A model generated the notes under the pieces. The model searched no databases. It saw only the letters and a program-made list of their open reading frames with translations, and was not told the DNA's origin. A program made the position numbers and the translations under genes. A stretch of 38,037 nucleotides of DNA from an uncultured Lachnospiraceae bacterium (GTDB taxonomy: Bacteria > Bacillota > Clostridia > Lachnospirales > Lachnospiraceae): positions 6,218-44,254 of the forward strand of contig CAJTQO010000028.1 of the NCBI GenBank assembly GCA_910578405.1. Direction: 5' to 3'. Of the stretch, positions 7,560 through 16,579 are shown piece after piece. Positions within the stretch are counted from its first letter, which is position 1; the number at the start of each line of letters is the position of its first letter.

Positions 7560-9623
7560 TCAGGCGTCCATAAGCTGCAGCTCATACAGTTTTTTGTAAA
7601 GCCCCTCCTGGCGCAGCAGTTCCTGGTGCGTCCCTGCTTCCTGTATCTTTCCTTTATGCATTACAATAATCTTATCCGCATGTTGGATGGTGGACAGGCG
7701 GTGCGCCACCATAATCGTGGTACGCCCTTCCATCAGTTTTTCCAACGCTTCCGTAATCATGCTTTCCGTTTCCGTGTCAATGTTGGCCGTGGCCTCATCC
7801 AATACAAGGATGGCCGGATTATAGGCCAGCGTTCTGGCAAAGGAAAGGAGCTGGCGCTGTCCGGCGGATAGGGTGCTGCCCCGTTCCGTCACCGGCTCAT
7901 CATAACCGCCAGGCATCTTTTGGATGAACGAATCCGCATTTACCACCCGGGCGGCGCGCTGAATCTCCTCTAAGGAAATCTTTTCATTGTTCAGGGAAAT
8001 ATTGCTTTTCATATCCCCGGTGAAAATAAACACATCCTGCTGCACCTGCCCAATGGCGCCACGCAGCGTATCCGTGTCTATTTGCCGGATATCCACGCCG
8101 TCTATCAGGATTTCCCCTTTTTGTATGTCATAATAACGTCCAATCAAGTTCAAAATGGACGACTTCCCTGCCCCGGTGGCGCCTACAAAAGCAATTTTCT
8201 GCCCCGGTTCCATTACAAAACTGACATCCTTTAATATGTAATCCTCTTTTTCATAGGCAAACCAAACATGCCGGAATTCAATCCGCCCCCGCACCTCCAC
8301 TTCCACCGGATGCTGCGGCGGCACAATCTGCGGCTTTTCATCCAAAATGGAAAACAGTTTCTCCGCCGACGCCAGGGAGGACTGCAGCGTGCCAAATTGT
8401 TCCGCCAGTTCCTGAATCGGTTCAAAAAAAGAGCCAATATAGCTGATAAAGATAAATAAAGTCCCCAAAGACAGCGTCCCATTGAGTACGGAGGCGCTTC
8501 CTGTCCCAAGAACCACCATCATGGCAAGAACGGAAAGCAGATAAATGGATGGACGGAAAATGGCAAAAGTCATTACCTCCCTCCAGTTGGCGGCATACAG
8601 TTCCCCGGATTTCTTTTCAAATTCCTCGTATTTTTCCTTTTCACGCACAAAAATCTGGATAAGCTTCATGCCGGAAATATGCTCGGAAAGGAATGTGTTT
8701 AACTCCGTGATTTTCGTCCTTGTCAACCGGTAAGCCTTTCTGGACATGGCACGGAAGAAAAAAGTCAGCGCCATTACCACCGGCAAAAGCAAAAACGAAA
8801 CCAACGCCATCCGTACGTGGATGGACAGCATCACTGCCGCATAGCCGATTATCTTCACTGCATTCTTAAACAACTTTACCAAAACAGTGGAAAAAAGTTC
8901 GTTTACCGCCTCCGTATCATTGGAAACACGGGTAACAAGCTTTCCCACCGGAGTGGTATTGAAAAAACTCAGCGACAGGCTGTGGATATGGCCGAATACC
9001 TCCTCCCGCATCCGGTATATAATGCTCTGCCCCATTTTCTGCAGCATCCATGTGTCCACCGCATTTAAGGCAAAGCCGCATAAGAGCATCAGCAGGTAGA
9101 GCCCTGCCGCCGCCAGGACGCCTGTAAAATCAAACCGCCGCAATTCCTTTAAATCCTCTCTGGAAAGCAGCGCCGCCCCCTGCTCCACGTAATCGCCAAA
9201 CAAATCATAGCCGCCGCTTTCCAGCGCTTCGCACTCCGCCTTCGTCACACGCTCTGCCATATAATACTTATCATTATAAAGAAAAATCTGATAATATGCG
9301 CCCTCTTCTTTTACCTGGCTCTTTTCCGGCTGTATGGATGCTGAACCGTCCATGCCTGACGGCCTGGCCATGTCTTTTCCAACAACAGTCTGCGCCACCG
9401 TCCCTTTCGCACGTGTCAGATAAATCTCCCTATATGCCACCGCCCCCGGCTCATCCGCCTCTGCTTCAACATAAGGCGTATAATAACCGTTGATATAACG
9501 GTCAATAGCATCACCAATGATAATCGGACGGTAAAGTTCCACCACAATAATAAGCAAAACAAGAAAAGTAGCGGCAGCCATTGTCCATGTATGCGGTTTT
9601 AAATAGGTAAACAGCCTTTTCAT
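7560..9623 (-). CDS. ABC exporter half-transporter, BmrD-like subunit
   Basis: A 687-residue permease-ATPase fusion. The membrane domain has a large insertion of about 120 residues after the first helix (residues 45-165), predicted outside the cell, as in B. subtilis BmrD. The ATPase domain has Walker A GATGAGKSS (481-489), signature LSAGQ (585-589, deviating from LSGGQ), Walker B LVLDE with catalytic Glu610, and the H-loop VAHRLST. The deviating signature pairs with the degenerate Walker B of the partner, so together they form one canonical and one degenerate ATP site, as in BmrCD and TM287/288. The start overlaps the partner's stop by 4 nt. BmrCD exports drugs; the substrate here is unknown. 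Confidence 0.93.
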   Translation of the reverse strand: MKRLFTYLKPHTWTMAAATFLVLLIIVVELYRPIIIGDAIDRYINGYYTPYVEAEADEPGAVAYREIYLTRAKGTVAQTVVGKDMARPSGMDGSASIQPEKSQVKEEGAYYQIFLYNDKYYMAERVTKAECEALESGGYDLFGDYVEQGAALLSREDLKELRRFDFTGVLAAAGLYLLMLLCGFALNAVDTWMLQKMGQSIIYRMREEVFGHIHSLSLSFFNTTPVGKLVTRVSNDTEAVNELFSTVLVKLFKNAVKIIGYAAVMLSIHVRMALVSFLLLPVVMALTFFFRAMSRKAYRLTRTKITELNTFLSEHISGMKLIQIFVREKEKYEEFEKKSGELYAANWREVMTFAIFRPSIYLLSVLAMMVVLGTGSASVLNGTLSLGTLFIFISYIGSFFEPIQELAEQFGTLQSSLASAEKLFSILDEKPQIVPPQHPVEVEVRGRIEFRHVWFAYEKEDYILKDVSFVMEPGQKIAFVGATGAGKSSILNLIGRYYDIQKGEILIDGVDIRQIDTDTLRGAIGQVQQDVFIFTGDMKSNISLNNEKISLEEIQRAARVVNADSFIQKMPGGYDEPVTERGSTLSAGQRQLLSFARTLAYNPAILVLDEATANIDTETESMITEALEKLMEGRTTIMVAHRLSTIQHADKIIVMHKGKIQEAGTHQELLRQEGLYKKLYELQLMDA

Positions 9624-11440
9624 CCCTGCACCCTCCCTACCATTTCCCTGCCGTCCAAAGCCCGCTTCCCATCAAATGCCGCACGTCTTTCGGAAATGGC
9701 CGCTTCCAACTGCTGCTGCTCAAACATGCTCCGGTATATCCCGTTTTTCTTCATCAAAGTTTCATGGTTCCCGATTTCCTTCGCCTCCCCATCCTCCAAC
9801 GCCAGAATCACATCCGCATTCTGGATGGTGGAAATCCGGTGGGCAATTAAGATTGTGGTTTTCCCTGCCCGGTTTTTCTTTAGATTGCGCAAAATGTGTT
9901 CTTCCGTATCCGTATCCACTGCCGATAAAGCGTCATCCAATATAAGGATGGGCGCATCTTTCATCAATGCCCTTGCAATGGAACTGCGCTGCTTCTGCCC
10001 GCCGGAAAGGGTAACGCCCCGTTCCCCCACAATGGTTTCATACCCATCCGGGAACGCCGCAATATTTTCATGGATGCAGGCGGCCTTGGTTGCCCGCACA
10101 AGATCCTCCATATCCCAATCGTCCGTGCCAAACGCAATATTGGACTTTAATGTATCAGAAAAAAGGAAATTATCCTGCGGCACATAAGCAATGTTTTCCC
10201 GCAATGTTTTTAACGGAATCGTATTGATATCCCTGCCGTCTAACTGTATCATTCCCGGTTTTGTATTGTAAAGGTGCAAAAGCAGATTGACCAAGGTGGA
10301 TTTCCCATTCCCTGTCCGCCCGATAATGGCCAGGGTCGTCCCCGCCGGAATGGAAAGGGTAATATCCTTTAACGTAGGCTCGCTCTGTCCACGGTGAAGG
10401 AACGTCAGGCGGTTTAGGGTAATATCCCCGCGGATGGCCTGTTTCTCCTCTGTTTCTTTCACGCCTTCCTGGTCTGCAATCTCCGGTTTTTCATTAAAAA
10501 CTTCCTGGATGCGGCGGATGGAAGCCGAGCCCTGCGAAAACATATGGATGGCGTCGCCGCACGCTAACATTGGCCAGACCAGCATATTCACATATTGGTT
10601 AAAGGCCACGAAACGTCCAAGCGTAATGTCCCCCACCAATGCCAGGTACCCGCCGTATATCAGCGTAACCAAGACGGACAATCCGATTATTACATCCAAA
10701 AGAGGCATTACCACTGCCTGCAGGCGGATTACATTCAGATTCTTCTCCATGGAATTTTGGTTTGTTTTTGCAAAAGCCCTCAATTGGGCGCGTTCTCTGA
10801 CAAAAGCTTTGATTACCCTTACGCCGGAAAAGCTTTCCTGCACAAAATCCGTCAAGTCCGAAACCGCCTCCTGCCGTTTTAAGAAACGCTTATGTATGAT
10901 TTTCCCATAATAAATCTCCCCGACACAGATAAGCGCCATCGGAGCCACCGCAAGCAAAGTCAGCTTCACATTCACATAATACATCATCTGGCAGACCACC
11001 ATAACCGTCATTACCGATGCGTCAAACACACAGATTACCGCCGGGCCAATGGACATGCGCACCGCATTTAAATCACTGGTAAAACGGGTCATCAAATCCC
11101 CTGTCTTATGCTCATTGTAGTATTCCACGCTCATTTTCTCCAAATGGGCAAACATATCGTTGCGCAGTTCCTTTTCAATGGAGCGGGAGGCCCCAAAGAT
11201 AAAAAAACGCCAAAGGAAACGCCCCAACGCCAGCGTAACGCCAAAGAGAAAAATAGAGACAAGGCAGGATGCCACCCCGTCCCAATCCATTGTGCGCGCC
11301 GCCAGCCCGTCCGTGACCGTCCCTGTCAGTTTCGGGATAAACAGGTTGGCATAGTCCACTACAAACAGTGTAAGAATGCCGGCGCCATACTGGCGCCTAT
11401 GCTTTTTTATGTATTGGAAAATAAACCGGAACGTGTCCAT
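9620..11440 (-). CDS. ABC exporter half-transporter, BmrC-like subunit with degenerate Walker B
   Basis: A 606-residue permease-ATPase fusion, first gene of the exporter operon. Six membrane helices span roughly residues 20-300. Walker A is GRTGNGKST (374-382), the signature is LSGGQ (478-482) and the H-loop is IAHRIST. Walker B reads LILDDALS: the catalytic Glu is replaced by Asp503, as in BmrC (family knowledge), which makes this the subunit carrying the inactive Walker site. The ATG at 11440 is chosen because AAGGAGG lies 5 nt upstream; the longer frame from 11467 would run through that site. The gene overlaps the second subunit by 4 nt (ATGA). Confidence 0.93.
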   Translation of the reverse strand: MDTFRFIFQYIKKHRRQYGAGILTLFVVDYANLFIPKLTGTVTDGLAARTMDWDGVASCLVSIFLFGVTLALGRFLWRFFIFGASRSIEKELRNDMFAHLEKMSVEYYNEHKTGDLMTRFTSDLNAVRMSIGPAVICVFDASVMTVMVVCQMMYYVNVKLTLLAVAPMALICVGEIYYGKIIHKRFLKRQEAVSDLTDFVQESFSGVRVIKAFVRERAQLRAFAKTNQNSMEKNLNVIRLQAVVMPLLDVIIGLSVLVTLIYGGYLALVGDITLGRFVAFNQYVNMLVWPMLACGDAIHMFSQGSASIRRIQEVFNEKPEIADQEGVKETEEKQAIRGDITLNRLTFLHRGQSEPTLKDITLSIPAGTTLAIIGRTGNGKSTLVNLLLHLYNTKPGMIQLDGRDINTIPLKTLRENIAYVPQDNFLFSDTLKSNIAFGTDDWDMEDLVRATKAACIHENIAAFPDGYETIVGERGVTLSGGQKQRSSIARALMKDAPILILDDALSAVDTDTEEHILRNLKKNRAGKTTILIAHRISTIQNADVILALEDGEAKEIGNHETLMKKNGIYRSMFEQQQLEAAISERRAAFDGKRALDGREMVGRVQG

Positions 11441-11463
11441 GGAAACCTCCTTATTTCTCCCTA

Positions 11464-11517
11464 TCATTCACTGAAGCTTTTCAAGTTGGCTCCGTCCCGG
11501 AAAACTTAAGTGAATGA
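11464..11517. repeat. Short palindromic element in the exporter leader
   Basis: TCATTCACT (11464-11472) faces AGTGAATGA (11509-11517), with partly pairing inner arms (GAAGCTTTTC and GGAAAACTTA). The right half, TTGGCTCC..CGGAAAACTTAAG, closely resembles the ends of the elements at 35710-35891 and 37678-37757. It lies in the untranslated leader of the exporter operon, just upstream of the ribosome binding site. The remaining 11518-11762 interval holds a promoter and a GC hairpin (near 11683) after gatB. Confidence 0.6.
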
Positions 11518-11580
11518 CATTGCCTTATTTCTATGCCTTTTAAAAGGAACGCTTTAAATAACGGATTCCTTCGCCTCCAT

Positions 11581-11611
11581 ATTATACCATATTCCCAAAA
11601 CATTTCATCAA
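11581..11611 (-). promoter_or_regulatory. Extended -10 promoter of the ABC exporter operon
   Basis: Minus-strand TGGTATAAT gives an extended -10 box. A TTGATG lies 19 nt upstream as a poorly spaced -35 box. The predicted leader is about 130 nt and contains the palindromic element. Confidence 0.55.
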
Positions 11612-11762
11612 AAATTTTCCCTCTGCGCAATCGCCGTCCCCCCCTCCCCCTGCACCCCGTGTCCTGCCGGCGGTTTCCGTTTTCCCGCCGCCTTGCCTGT
11701 GCGCTGTCCGGTTTGTTGTTGCCCCAAACAGCCTACCCTTTATCCGTCCGTTTGGCAAACCC

Positions 11763-13229
11763 TTACAGCATCTCCTTTACCAATCGGTTTACCATCCCCG
11801 GATCCGCCTTACCTTTCATGGCCTTCATCGTCTGCCCCACCAGAAAACCCACCGCCTTCTCCTTCCCTTTATAATAATCTTCCACAGACTTAGGGTTAGC
11901 GGCAAGCGCTTCTTCCACCGCCCTGCGCAGCGTCCCCTCATCGTTTACCGTTTTCAGCCCCATTTCCTCCACATATGTCTCCGGGTCGATATCCTTTTCA
12001 AACATCACCTCAAACACCGCTTTGGCCACCGTGCCGTTTATCTCCCTTTGGTCCGTCATCCGAATCAGTTTGGCTAAGTTTGCCGGGGAAAAGCGAATCT
12101 CCTCCGGCTCCATGCCATGCTCCTTTAACAGACGAAACGTCTCCACCATCAGCCAATTGGAAACCTTTTTCGGCTGTCCGCACAGCCGCACTGTCTCCTC
12201 AAAGAAATCCGCAATGCGTTTCGTCCCGGTGATAATTTCAAGGTCATAGTCCGGCAGGCCGTACGCTTGCCTGTAACGCGCCATCCTTTCCGTGCGCAGT
12301 TCCGGCTGCGCCGCCCTGATGCCCTTCAGCCATTCCTCCCCGATTGCCACAGGAGCCAAATCCGGATCCGGGAAATAGCGGTAATCCTGCGCATCCTCTT
12401 TGCCGCGCATGGCATAAGACTCCCCTTTACCGTCATCCCACCGCCTGGTTTCCTGCACCACTTCCTGCCCGGCTTCCATCCGCTCTATCTGCCGTTTCCG
12501 TTCCCCTTCAATGGCTCTGGCTATGGCCCGGAAAGAATTCAGGTTCTTCATCTCCGTCCTCGTCCCCAATTGCGCCACGCCCGCTTCCCGCACGGAAAGG
12601 TTCACGTCAACACGCATAGACCCTTCCTGAAGCTTGCAGTCAGAAGCCCCCAGATATTGCAGAATCATCCGCAGCTTTTCCAAATAGGCAATCACTTCCT
12701 GTGCATTGCGCATATCCGGTTCGGATACAATTTCAATCAACGGCACGCCGGAACGGTTATAATCCACCAGCGAACAATTCCCCTCCCCTAATCCTTCCAT
12801 GCCAAAACTTTCCTGTCCGTTTTCCCCATGCAGCAGTTTGCCCGCATCCTCCTCCATATGGATTTCGTGGACGCCCACCTGCTTCTTCCCCTCCTTAGTC
12901 TCAATCTCCACGCTGCCATTTCTGCAAATAGGCAGGTATAGCTGGGAAATCTGGTAATTCTGCGGATTATCCGGGTAAAAATAATTCTTTCTGTCAAATT
13001 TGCAGTATCTGGTAATCTCACAATTCATTGCAAGCCCTACCGCCACCGCATATTCCAATGCCTTCTTATTTAACACCGGCAGCGCCCCCGGCATACCTGT
13101 GCAGACCGGGCAGGCATGGGTGTTCGGCGCGCCTCCAAATGCCGTGGAACAGCCACAGAATATCTTTGTTTTCGTCGCCAGTTCCACATGCACCTCCAGG
13201 CCAATCACTGTTTCATATTGTTTCGCCAT
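11763..13229 (-). CDS. gatB: Asp/Glu-tRNA(Asn/Gln) amidotransferase subunit B
   Basis: A 488-residue GatB. It has the diagnostic start YETVIGLEVHVELATKTKIFCGC, the zinc Cys pair region (CGCS, CPVC), the kinase-like catalytic region HMEEDAGKLLH and YNRSGVPLIEIVSEPDM, and the C-terminal YqeY-like tail ending in MVNRLVKEML. GatB activates misacylated Glu-tRNA(Gln) or Asp-tRNA(Asn) and passes ammonia from GatA. The ATG at 13229 is chosen because GGGAGGG precedes it and the family begins here; the 37 extra residues of the longer frame are Arg/Lys-rich junk. It overlaps the gatA end by 17 nt. Confidence 0.98.
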   Translation of the reverse strand: MAKQYETVIGLEVHVELATKTKIFCGCSTAFGGAPNTHACPVCTGMPGALPVLNKKALEYAVAVGLAMNCEITRYCKFDRKNYFYPDNPQNYQISQLYLPICRNGSVEIETKEGKKQVGVHEIHMEEDAGKLLHGENGQESFGMEGLGEGNCSLVDYNRSGVPLIEIVSEPDMRNAQEVIAYLEKLRMILQYLGASDCKLQEGSMRVDVNLSVREAGVAQLGTRTEMKNLNSFRAIARAIEGERKRQIERMEAGQEVVQETRRWDDGKGESYAMRGKEDAQDYRYFPDPDLAPVAIGEEWLKGIRAAQPELRTERMARYRQAYGLPDYDLEIITGTKRIADFFEETVRLCGQPKKVSNWLMVETFRLLKEHGMEPEEIRFSPANLAKLIRMTDQREINGTVAKAVFEVMFEKDIDPETYVEEMGLKTVNDEGTLRRAVEEALAANPKSVEDYYKGKEKAVGFLVGQTMKAMKGKADPGMVNRLVKEML

Positions 13230-14709
13230 GGCTGCCACCCTCCCTTTCCGCTGCCTCTTTAGGCAAACCAAAATCCCCCCTTGCCTTTTCATACGTATAA
13301 GCCGCCCGAAGCAGCGTCTTTTCCTGAAAACAATCCCCAATCAACTGTAAGCCAACAGGCAGCCCTTTGCTGTCCTTCCCACAGGGCAGACTAATCGCCG
13401 GAAGTCCGGCCAGGTTCACGGAAATGGTATAAATATCGCTCAAATACATCTGCAGCGGGTCTGCCAGACTCTCCCCAAACTTTGGCGCCGTTGCCGGGGC
13501 CACCGGCCCAAGAATCACTTCATACCGGGCGAAAGCTTTCTCAAAAGCCTTTTTCATCAATGCCTTTACCTTCAACGCTTTCAAATAATAAGCGTCGTAA
13601 TACCCGGAGCTTAACACAAAAGTCCCCAGCATAATCCTGCGCTTCACTTCCGCCCCAAACCCTTCCGACCGGGATTTCTTATACATATCATGCAATCCCT
13701 CATACCCTTCTGCCCGAAAGCCGTATTTAATCCCATCAAACCGCTCCAAGTTGGAGCTGGCCTCCGCAGCCGCTATTGTATAGTATGCCGCAACCCCATA
13801 CTCTGCCAAGCCTAAATCAAATTCCTCCACCAGCGCCCCTTTTTCCTGCAGCGTCTCTGCCGCTTTCCTTACCGCCGTTTTCACTTCCCCGTCCAGCCAA
13901 GCCCCAAAATAATCCCTGGGAACGCCAATCCGAAGCCCTTGCACATCTTCCTTCAAGGCCGAAGCAAAGTCCGTGTTTTCCCTACGCAGGGAAGTGGAAT
14001 CCTTTTCATCATACGAGGCAATCGCCTCCAGCAGGGCCGCGCAATCCGCCACATCTTTGCAGATTGGCCCAACCTGGTCCAAAGAAGAGCCATACGCCAC
14101 CAGCCCATACCTGGACACTGTCCCGTAAGTAGGCTTCATTCCCACCACTCCGCAATATGCCGCCGGCTGGCGGATGGAGCCTCCGGTGTCCGAACCAAGC
14201 GCCGCAAAGCACTCCCCCGCCGCCACTGCCGCCGCCGAGCCGCCCGAAGATCCCCCTGGAACCCTCTCCGGATTCCATGGATTCCTTGTCACGCCATAAG
14301 CGGAAGTCTCCGTTGTGGAACCCATGGCAAACTCATCCATATTCGTCTTCCCAACGAGCAGCATCCCTGCTTTTTCCACGTTCCGCACCGCCTCTGCCGA
14401 ATAAAACGGCACAAAATTGCCTAACATCCCGGAAGCGCAAGTCGTCCGCATCCCTTTTGTACACAAGTTATCCTTCACTGCCAGAGGAACCCCGGCCAAA
14501 GGCCCTGTAAATTCTCCGTTGTCTATCCTCTTTTGCAGCTCCTTTGCCTGCCTTCGCACCGCCTCCGGCTCTACCGTTATATAACAATGATATAACTCCT
14601 CCTTTTCTTCGATGCGCTCCAATACCGCCTGCGCCGCCTCTGCAACCGATACCTCTTTCGCCTTTATCCTCCTTGCCAGCTCCAAAGCCGACATCCTCCA
14701 TAACTCCAT
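13213..14709 (-). CDS. gatA: Asp/Glu-tRNA(Asn/Gln) amidotransferase subunit A
   Basis: A 498-residue amidase-signature enzyme that releases ammonia from glutamine for the GatCAB complex. The catalytic triad is plainly visible at the canonical numbers: Lys79 (AVKDN), cis-Ser154 (PGGSSGGSAA) and nucleophile Ser178 (GSDTGGSIRQP). The length is normal. The ATG at 14709 is preceded by AAGAAAGGG, itself directly after a copy of the palindromic repeat boundary. It is separated from gatC by 173 nt containing a hairpin unit, whereas gatA and gatB overlap, so gatA and gatB expression may be set apart from gatC. Confidence 0.98.
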   Translation of the reverse strand: MELWRMSALELARRIKAKEVSVAEAAQAVLERIEEKEELYHCYITVEPEAVRRQAKELQKRIDNGEFTGPLAGVPLAVKDNLCTKGMRTTCASGMLGNFVPFYSAEAVRNVEKAGMLLVGKTNMDEFAMGSTTETSAYGVTRNPWNPERVPGGSSGGSAAAVAAGECFAALGSDTGGSIRQPAAYCGVVGMKPTYGTVSRYGLVAYGSSLDQVGPICKDVADCAALLEAIASYDEKDSTSLRRENTDFASALKEDVQGLRIGVPRDYFGAWLDGEVKTAVRKAAETLQEKGALVEEFDLGLAEYGVAAYYTIAAAEASSNLERFDGIKYGFRAEGYEGLHDMYKKSRSEGFGAEVKRRIMLGTFVLSSGYYDAYYLKALKVKALMKKAFEKAFARYEVILGPVAPATAPKFGESLADPLQMYLSDIYTISVNLAGLPAISLPCGKDSKGLPVGLQLIGDCFQEKTLLRAAYTYEKARGDFGLPKEAAEREGGSHGETI

Positions 14710-14727
14710 GCGTGTTTCCCTTTCTTA

Positions 14728-14843
14728 TTCCAGTCCCGCAACCACTTCGGTTCGGCGCTTTTTCCACACAGAAAAACCCGGCTTATATAGCAAGCCTGGC
14801 TTTTCTCTGGCTCCTCACCTGCGCCGTTGCTGTCCCAGCGCCG
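14728..14843 (-). repeat. Palindromic intergenic unit between gatC and gatA
   Basis: The boundary motifs are 105 nt apart (plus 14728 and 14833). On the minus strand they read GTGGTTGCGGCGCTGGGACA and GTGGTTGCGGGACTGGAATA. The unit contains CGGCGC/GCGCCG and a strong inner hairpin in which AGAAAAGCCAGGCTT pairs with AAGCCGGGTTTTTCT. The inner hairpin with its T-rich side could attenuate transcription between gatC and gatA. The right-hand boundary leads into the gatA ribosome binding site. Confidence 0.7.
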
Positions 14844-14882
14844 CAACCACTCCCGTTCGCCGCCTCCTTTTTCCCTCTTCTT

Positions 14883-15176
14883 TTATTCAAATGTGCGGGG
14901 GACTGCGAACATTCCGCCTTTCTGGCTGGGCGCATTTTTCAGAATATCCTCTCTAATGTCCCCGTTTGTCACTACATCCTCACGAAACACGTTCTGCAGT
15001 GGAAATATATGCGACATTGGTTCCACTCCATCCGTATCCAGTTCCCCTAACTTATCAATATAATCCAACATCCGCCTCATATCTGCCTTTGCCGTTTCCT
15101 TCTCTTCCTCGGACAATTCCAGTTTCGCTAAAATTCCAATCTTTTCTATCGTTTCATCGCTGATTTCGTGCGCCAT
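14883..15176 (-). CDS. gatC: Asp/Glu-tRNA(Asn/Gln) amidotransferase subunit C
   Basis: A 97-residue GatC with the normal length and the family pattern: ISDETIEKIGILAKLELSEEE at the N-terminus, the helix MLDYIDKLGELDTDGVEPM, and the C-terminal LKNAPSQKGGMFAVPRTF that docks at the GatA-GatB interface. It is a structural linker and is needed for complex stability. The ATG at 15176 has only a GGCGG sequence in front. It is the first gene of the gatC-gatA-gatB cluster and has a good promoter about 240 nt upstream, giving a long untranslated leader. Confidence 0.97.
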   Translation of the reverse strand: MAHEISDETIEKIGILAKLELSEEEKETAKADMRRMLDYIDKLGELDTDGVEPMSHIFPLQNVFREDVVTNGDIREDILKNAPSQKGGMFAVPRTFE

Positions 15177-15341
15177 CCGCCGCCTGCACCGCCTTTCTTA
15201 CTTCTTCTCGTCCCATTTGCCCTTTCCAGACTTTCCCTTTGCCTCTGCCTCTAACCTCATATTCTCTTTCCTCCCTGCCCGCTGTCCGTCCCGTCCGTCC
15301 GCCAGGTTGTTATCATCCTCTTAAAACAAGGTCTGCCCGAT

Positions 15342-15397
15342 TTCTTGACATTCGTTTTCCTGGCATTCTTGACATTCGTTTTCCTGACATTCGTTTT
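15342..15397 (-). repeat. Short direct repeats in the gatC leader
   Basis: A 24-bp unit is repeated in tandem (15342-15365 and 15366-15389, one mismatch), and a partial third copy follows. On the minus strand the core AAAACGAATGTCA occurs three times, starting at plus 15346, 15370 and 15385. The array lies about 20 nt downstream of the predicted transcription start of gatCAB. The rest of the 15177-15341 leader is pyrimidine-rich on plus, with nothing recognised. Confidence 0.7.
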
Positions 15398-15415
15398 TTG
15401 ACCGGCTTTTCATTC

Positions 15416-15444
15416 ATTATACTGCCCGGGTAGGCAAATTACAA
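15416..15444 (-). promoter_or_regulatory. Promoter of gatCAB
   Basis: Minus-strand TTGTAA, a 17-nt spacer and a perfect TATAAT. It lies just past the terminator of the upstream catabolic operon, so gatCAB is independently transcribed. Confidence 0.7.
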
Positions 15445-15463
15445 CCAGTCCCTGCGGCGTTAG

Positions 15464-15497
15464 AAAAAAACGGCATAGCCTGCAGGCTATGCCGTTT
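15464..15497 (-). terminator. Strong intrinsic terminator of the glycoside operon
   Basis: A perfect 13-bp stem (AAACGGCATAGCC / GGCTATGCCGTTT) with a TGCA loop is followed by seven T residues on the minus strand. It lies 37 nt after the SDR stop codon. Confidence 0.93.
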
Positions 15498-15533
15498 CTG
15501 AAATCATTCCAAATTATACCGCATTCCAAAAAA

Positions 15534-16379
15534 CTATACGCCGGAATACGCGGAGAATCCCGCGTCAATGGGCAAAACAACGCCGGTAATTGCACTGGCC
15601 GCTTTATCGTCACAAAGGAAGAACACGCCGCCCAACAATTCTTCACTATCCACAAAGCGCCCGGTAGGGGTGCCGCTTAAAATCTTTTTCGAACGGGCAG
15701 TAGGCGTTCCATCCTCGTTAAACAAAAGCGCACGGTTCTGGTTGGACACCAAAAATCCGGGGGCAATGGCATTGCAGCGAATTCCTGTCCCTGCAAAGTG
15801 GGTCGCCAGCCATTGGGTAAAGTTGGACACTGCCGCCTTTGCGCCGGAGTAAGCCGGAATCTTTGTCAGCGGAATGTAGGCATTCATGGAAGATATATTT
15901 AAAATGCATCCTGCTTTACGTTCCGCCATATCTTTTGCAAATACCTGGGTAGGAAGAAGCGTTCCCTGGAAATTCAGCTTGAAAACAAAATCCACTCCGT
16001 TTGCATCCAGGTCAAAGAATGTTTTCTGCCCTTCCACCGCTTCATGCTGGTATTCATTGTCGGTCGTCGCCTTCGGATTATTGCCTCCCGCCCCATTTAC
16101 CAGAATATCACAAGGCCCTAAATCTGCCAGCACCTGTTCACGGACTTTCATCAAAGCCTCTGTCTCCAATACGTTTGCTTTGTATCCTTCGCAAACCAAG
16201 CCTTCCGCCTTGCACTCGTCCGCCAGTTTTTTTACAGCCTCCTCATTCAAATCCAAAGCCGCCACCTTGGCTCCTGCCTGGGCAAATGCCTTTGCCATTG
16301 TGCCGCAAAGCACGCCGCCTGCACCTGTTACCACTACCACTTTCCCGGTAAAATCCACTTTCAACGGTAAATCCATCAT
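15534..16379 (-). CDS. uxuB: SDR oxidoreductase, D-mannonate/fructuronate reductase type
   Basis: A 281-residue short-chain dehydrogenase. The Rossmann motif TGAGGVLCG (18-26) and the NNPKATT segment after LVNGAGG are present. The catalytic set is Ser163/164, Tyr177 and Lys181 (ISSMN...YSGAK). It resembles the Bacillus UxuB/YjmF type that interconverts D-fructuronate and D-mannonate, and the neighbouring uxuA uses D-mannonate, so the pair makes the next two steps of glucuronate breakdown. The longer frame from 16457 begins with Lys/Arg-rich residues and is rejected. The ATG at 16379 or 16376 follows AAAGGATGGGG, but 16391 cannot be excluded. It is the last gene of the operon. Confidence 0.85.
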   Translation of the reverse strand: MMDLPLKVDFTGKVVVVTGAGGVLCGTMAKAFAQAGAKVAALDLNEEAVKKLADECKAEGLVCEGYKANVLETEALMKVREQVLADLGPCDILVNGAGGNNPKATTDNEYQHEAVEGQKTFFDLDANGVDFVFKLNFQGTLLPTQVFAKDMAERKAGCILNISSMNAYIPLTKIPAYSGAKAAVSNFTQWLATHFAGTGIRCNAIAPGFLVSNQNRALLFNEDGTPTARSKKILSGTPTGRFVDSEELLGGVFFLCDDKAASAITGVVLPIDAGFSAYSGV

Positions 16380-16579
16380 AAGAATCCCCATCCTTTCTTT
16401 TCTCTTTTTTCTTCCAAAGCTCCTCTTGTTTTTCCTGTTGCGTTCCGCTCTCTTCATATCCTCAAGCCATTAAAACGGTTCCTGGGCGCACTCCCGCCAT
16501 TTCCGGCCGGAATGTAACGCCTGCCGCATAGTTCCGGGGCGTTTTCGCTTCTTCCCCCGGCTTCCTACTGTCCGGCTTC

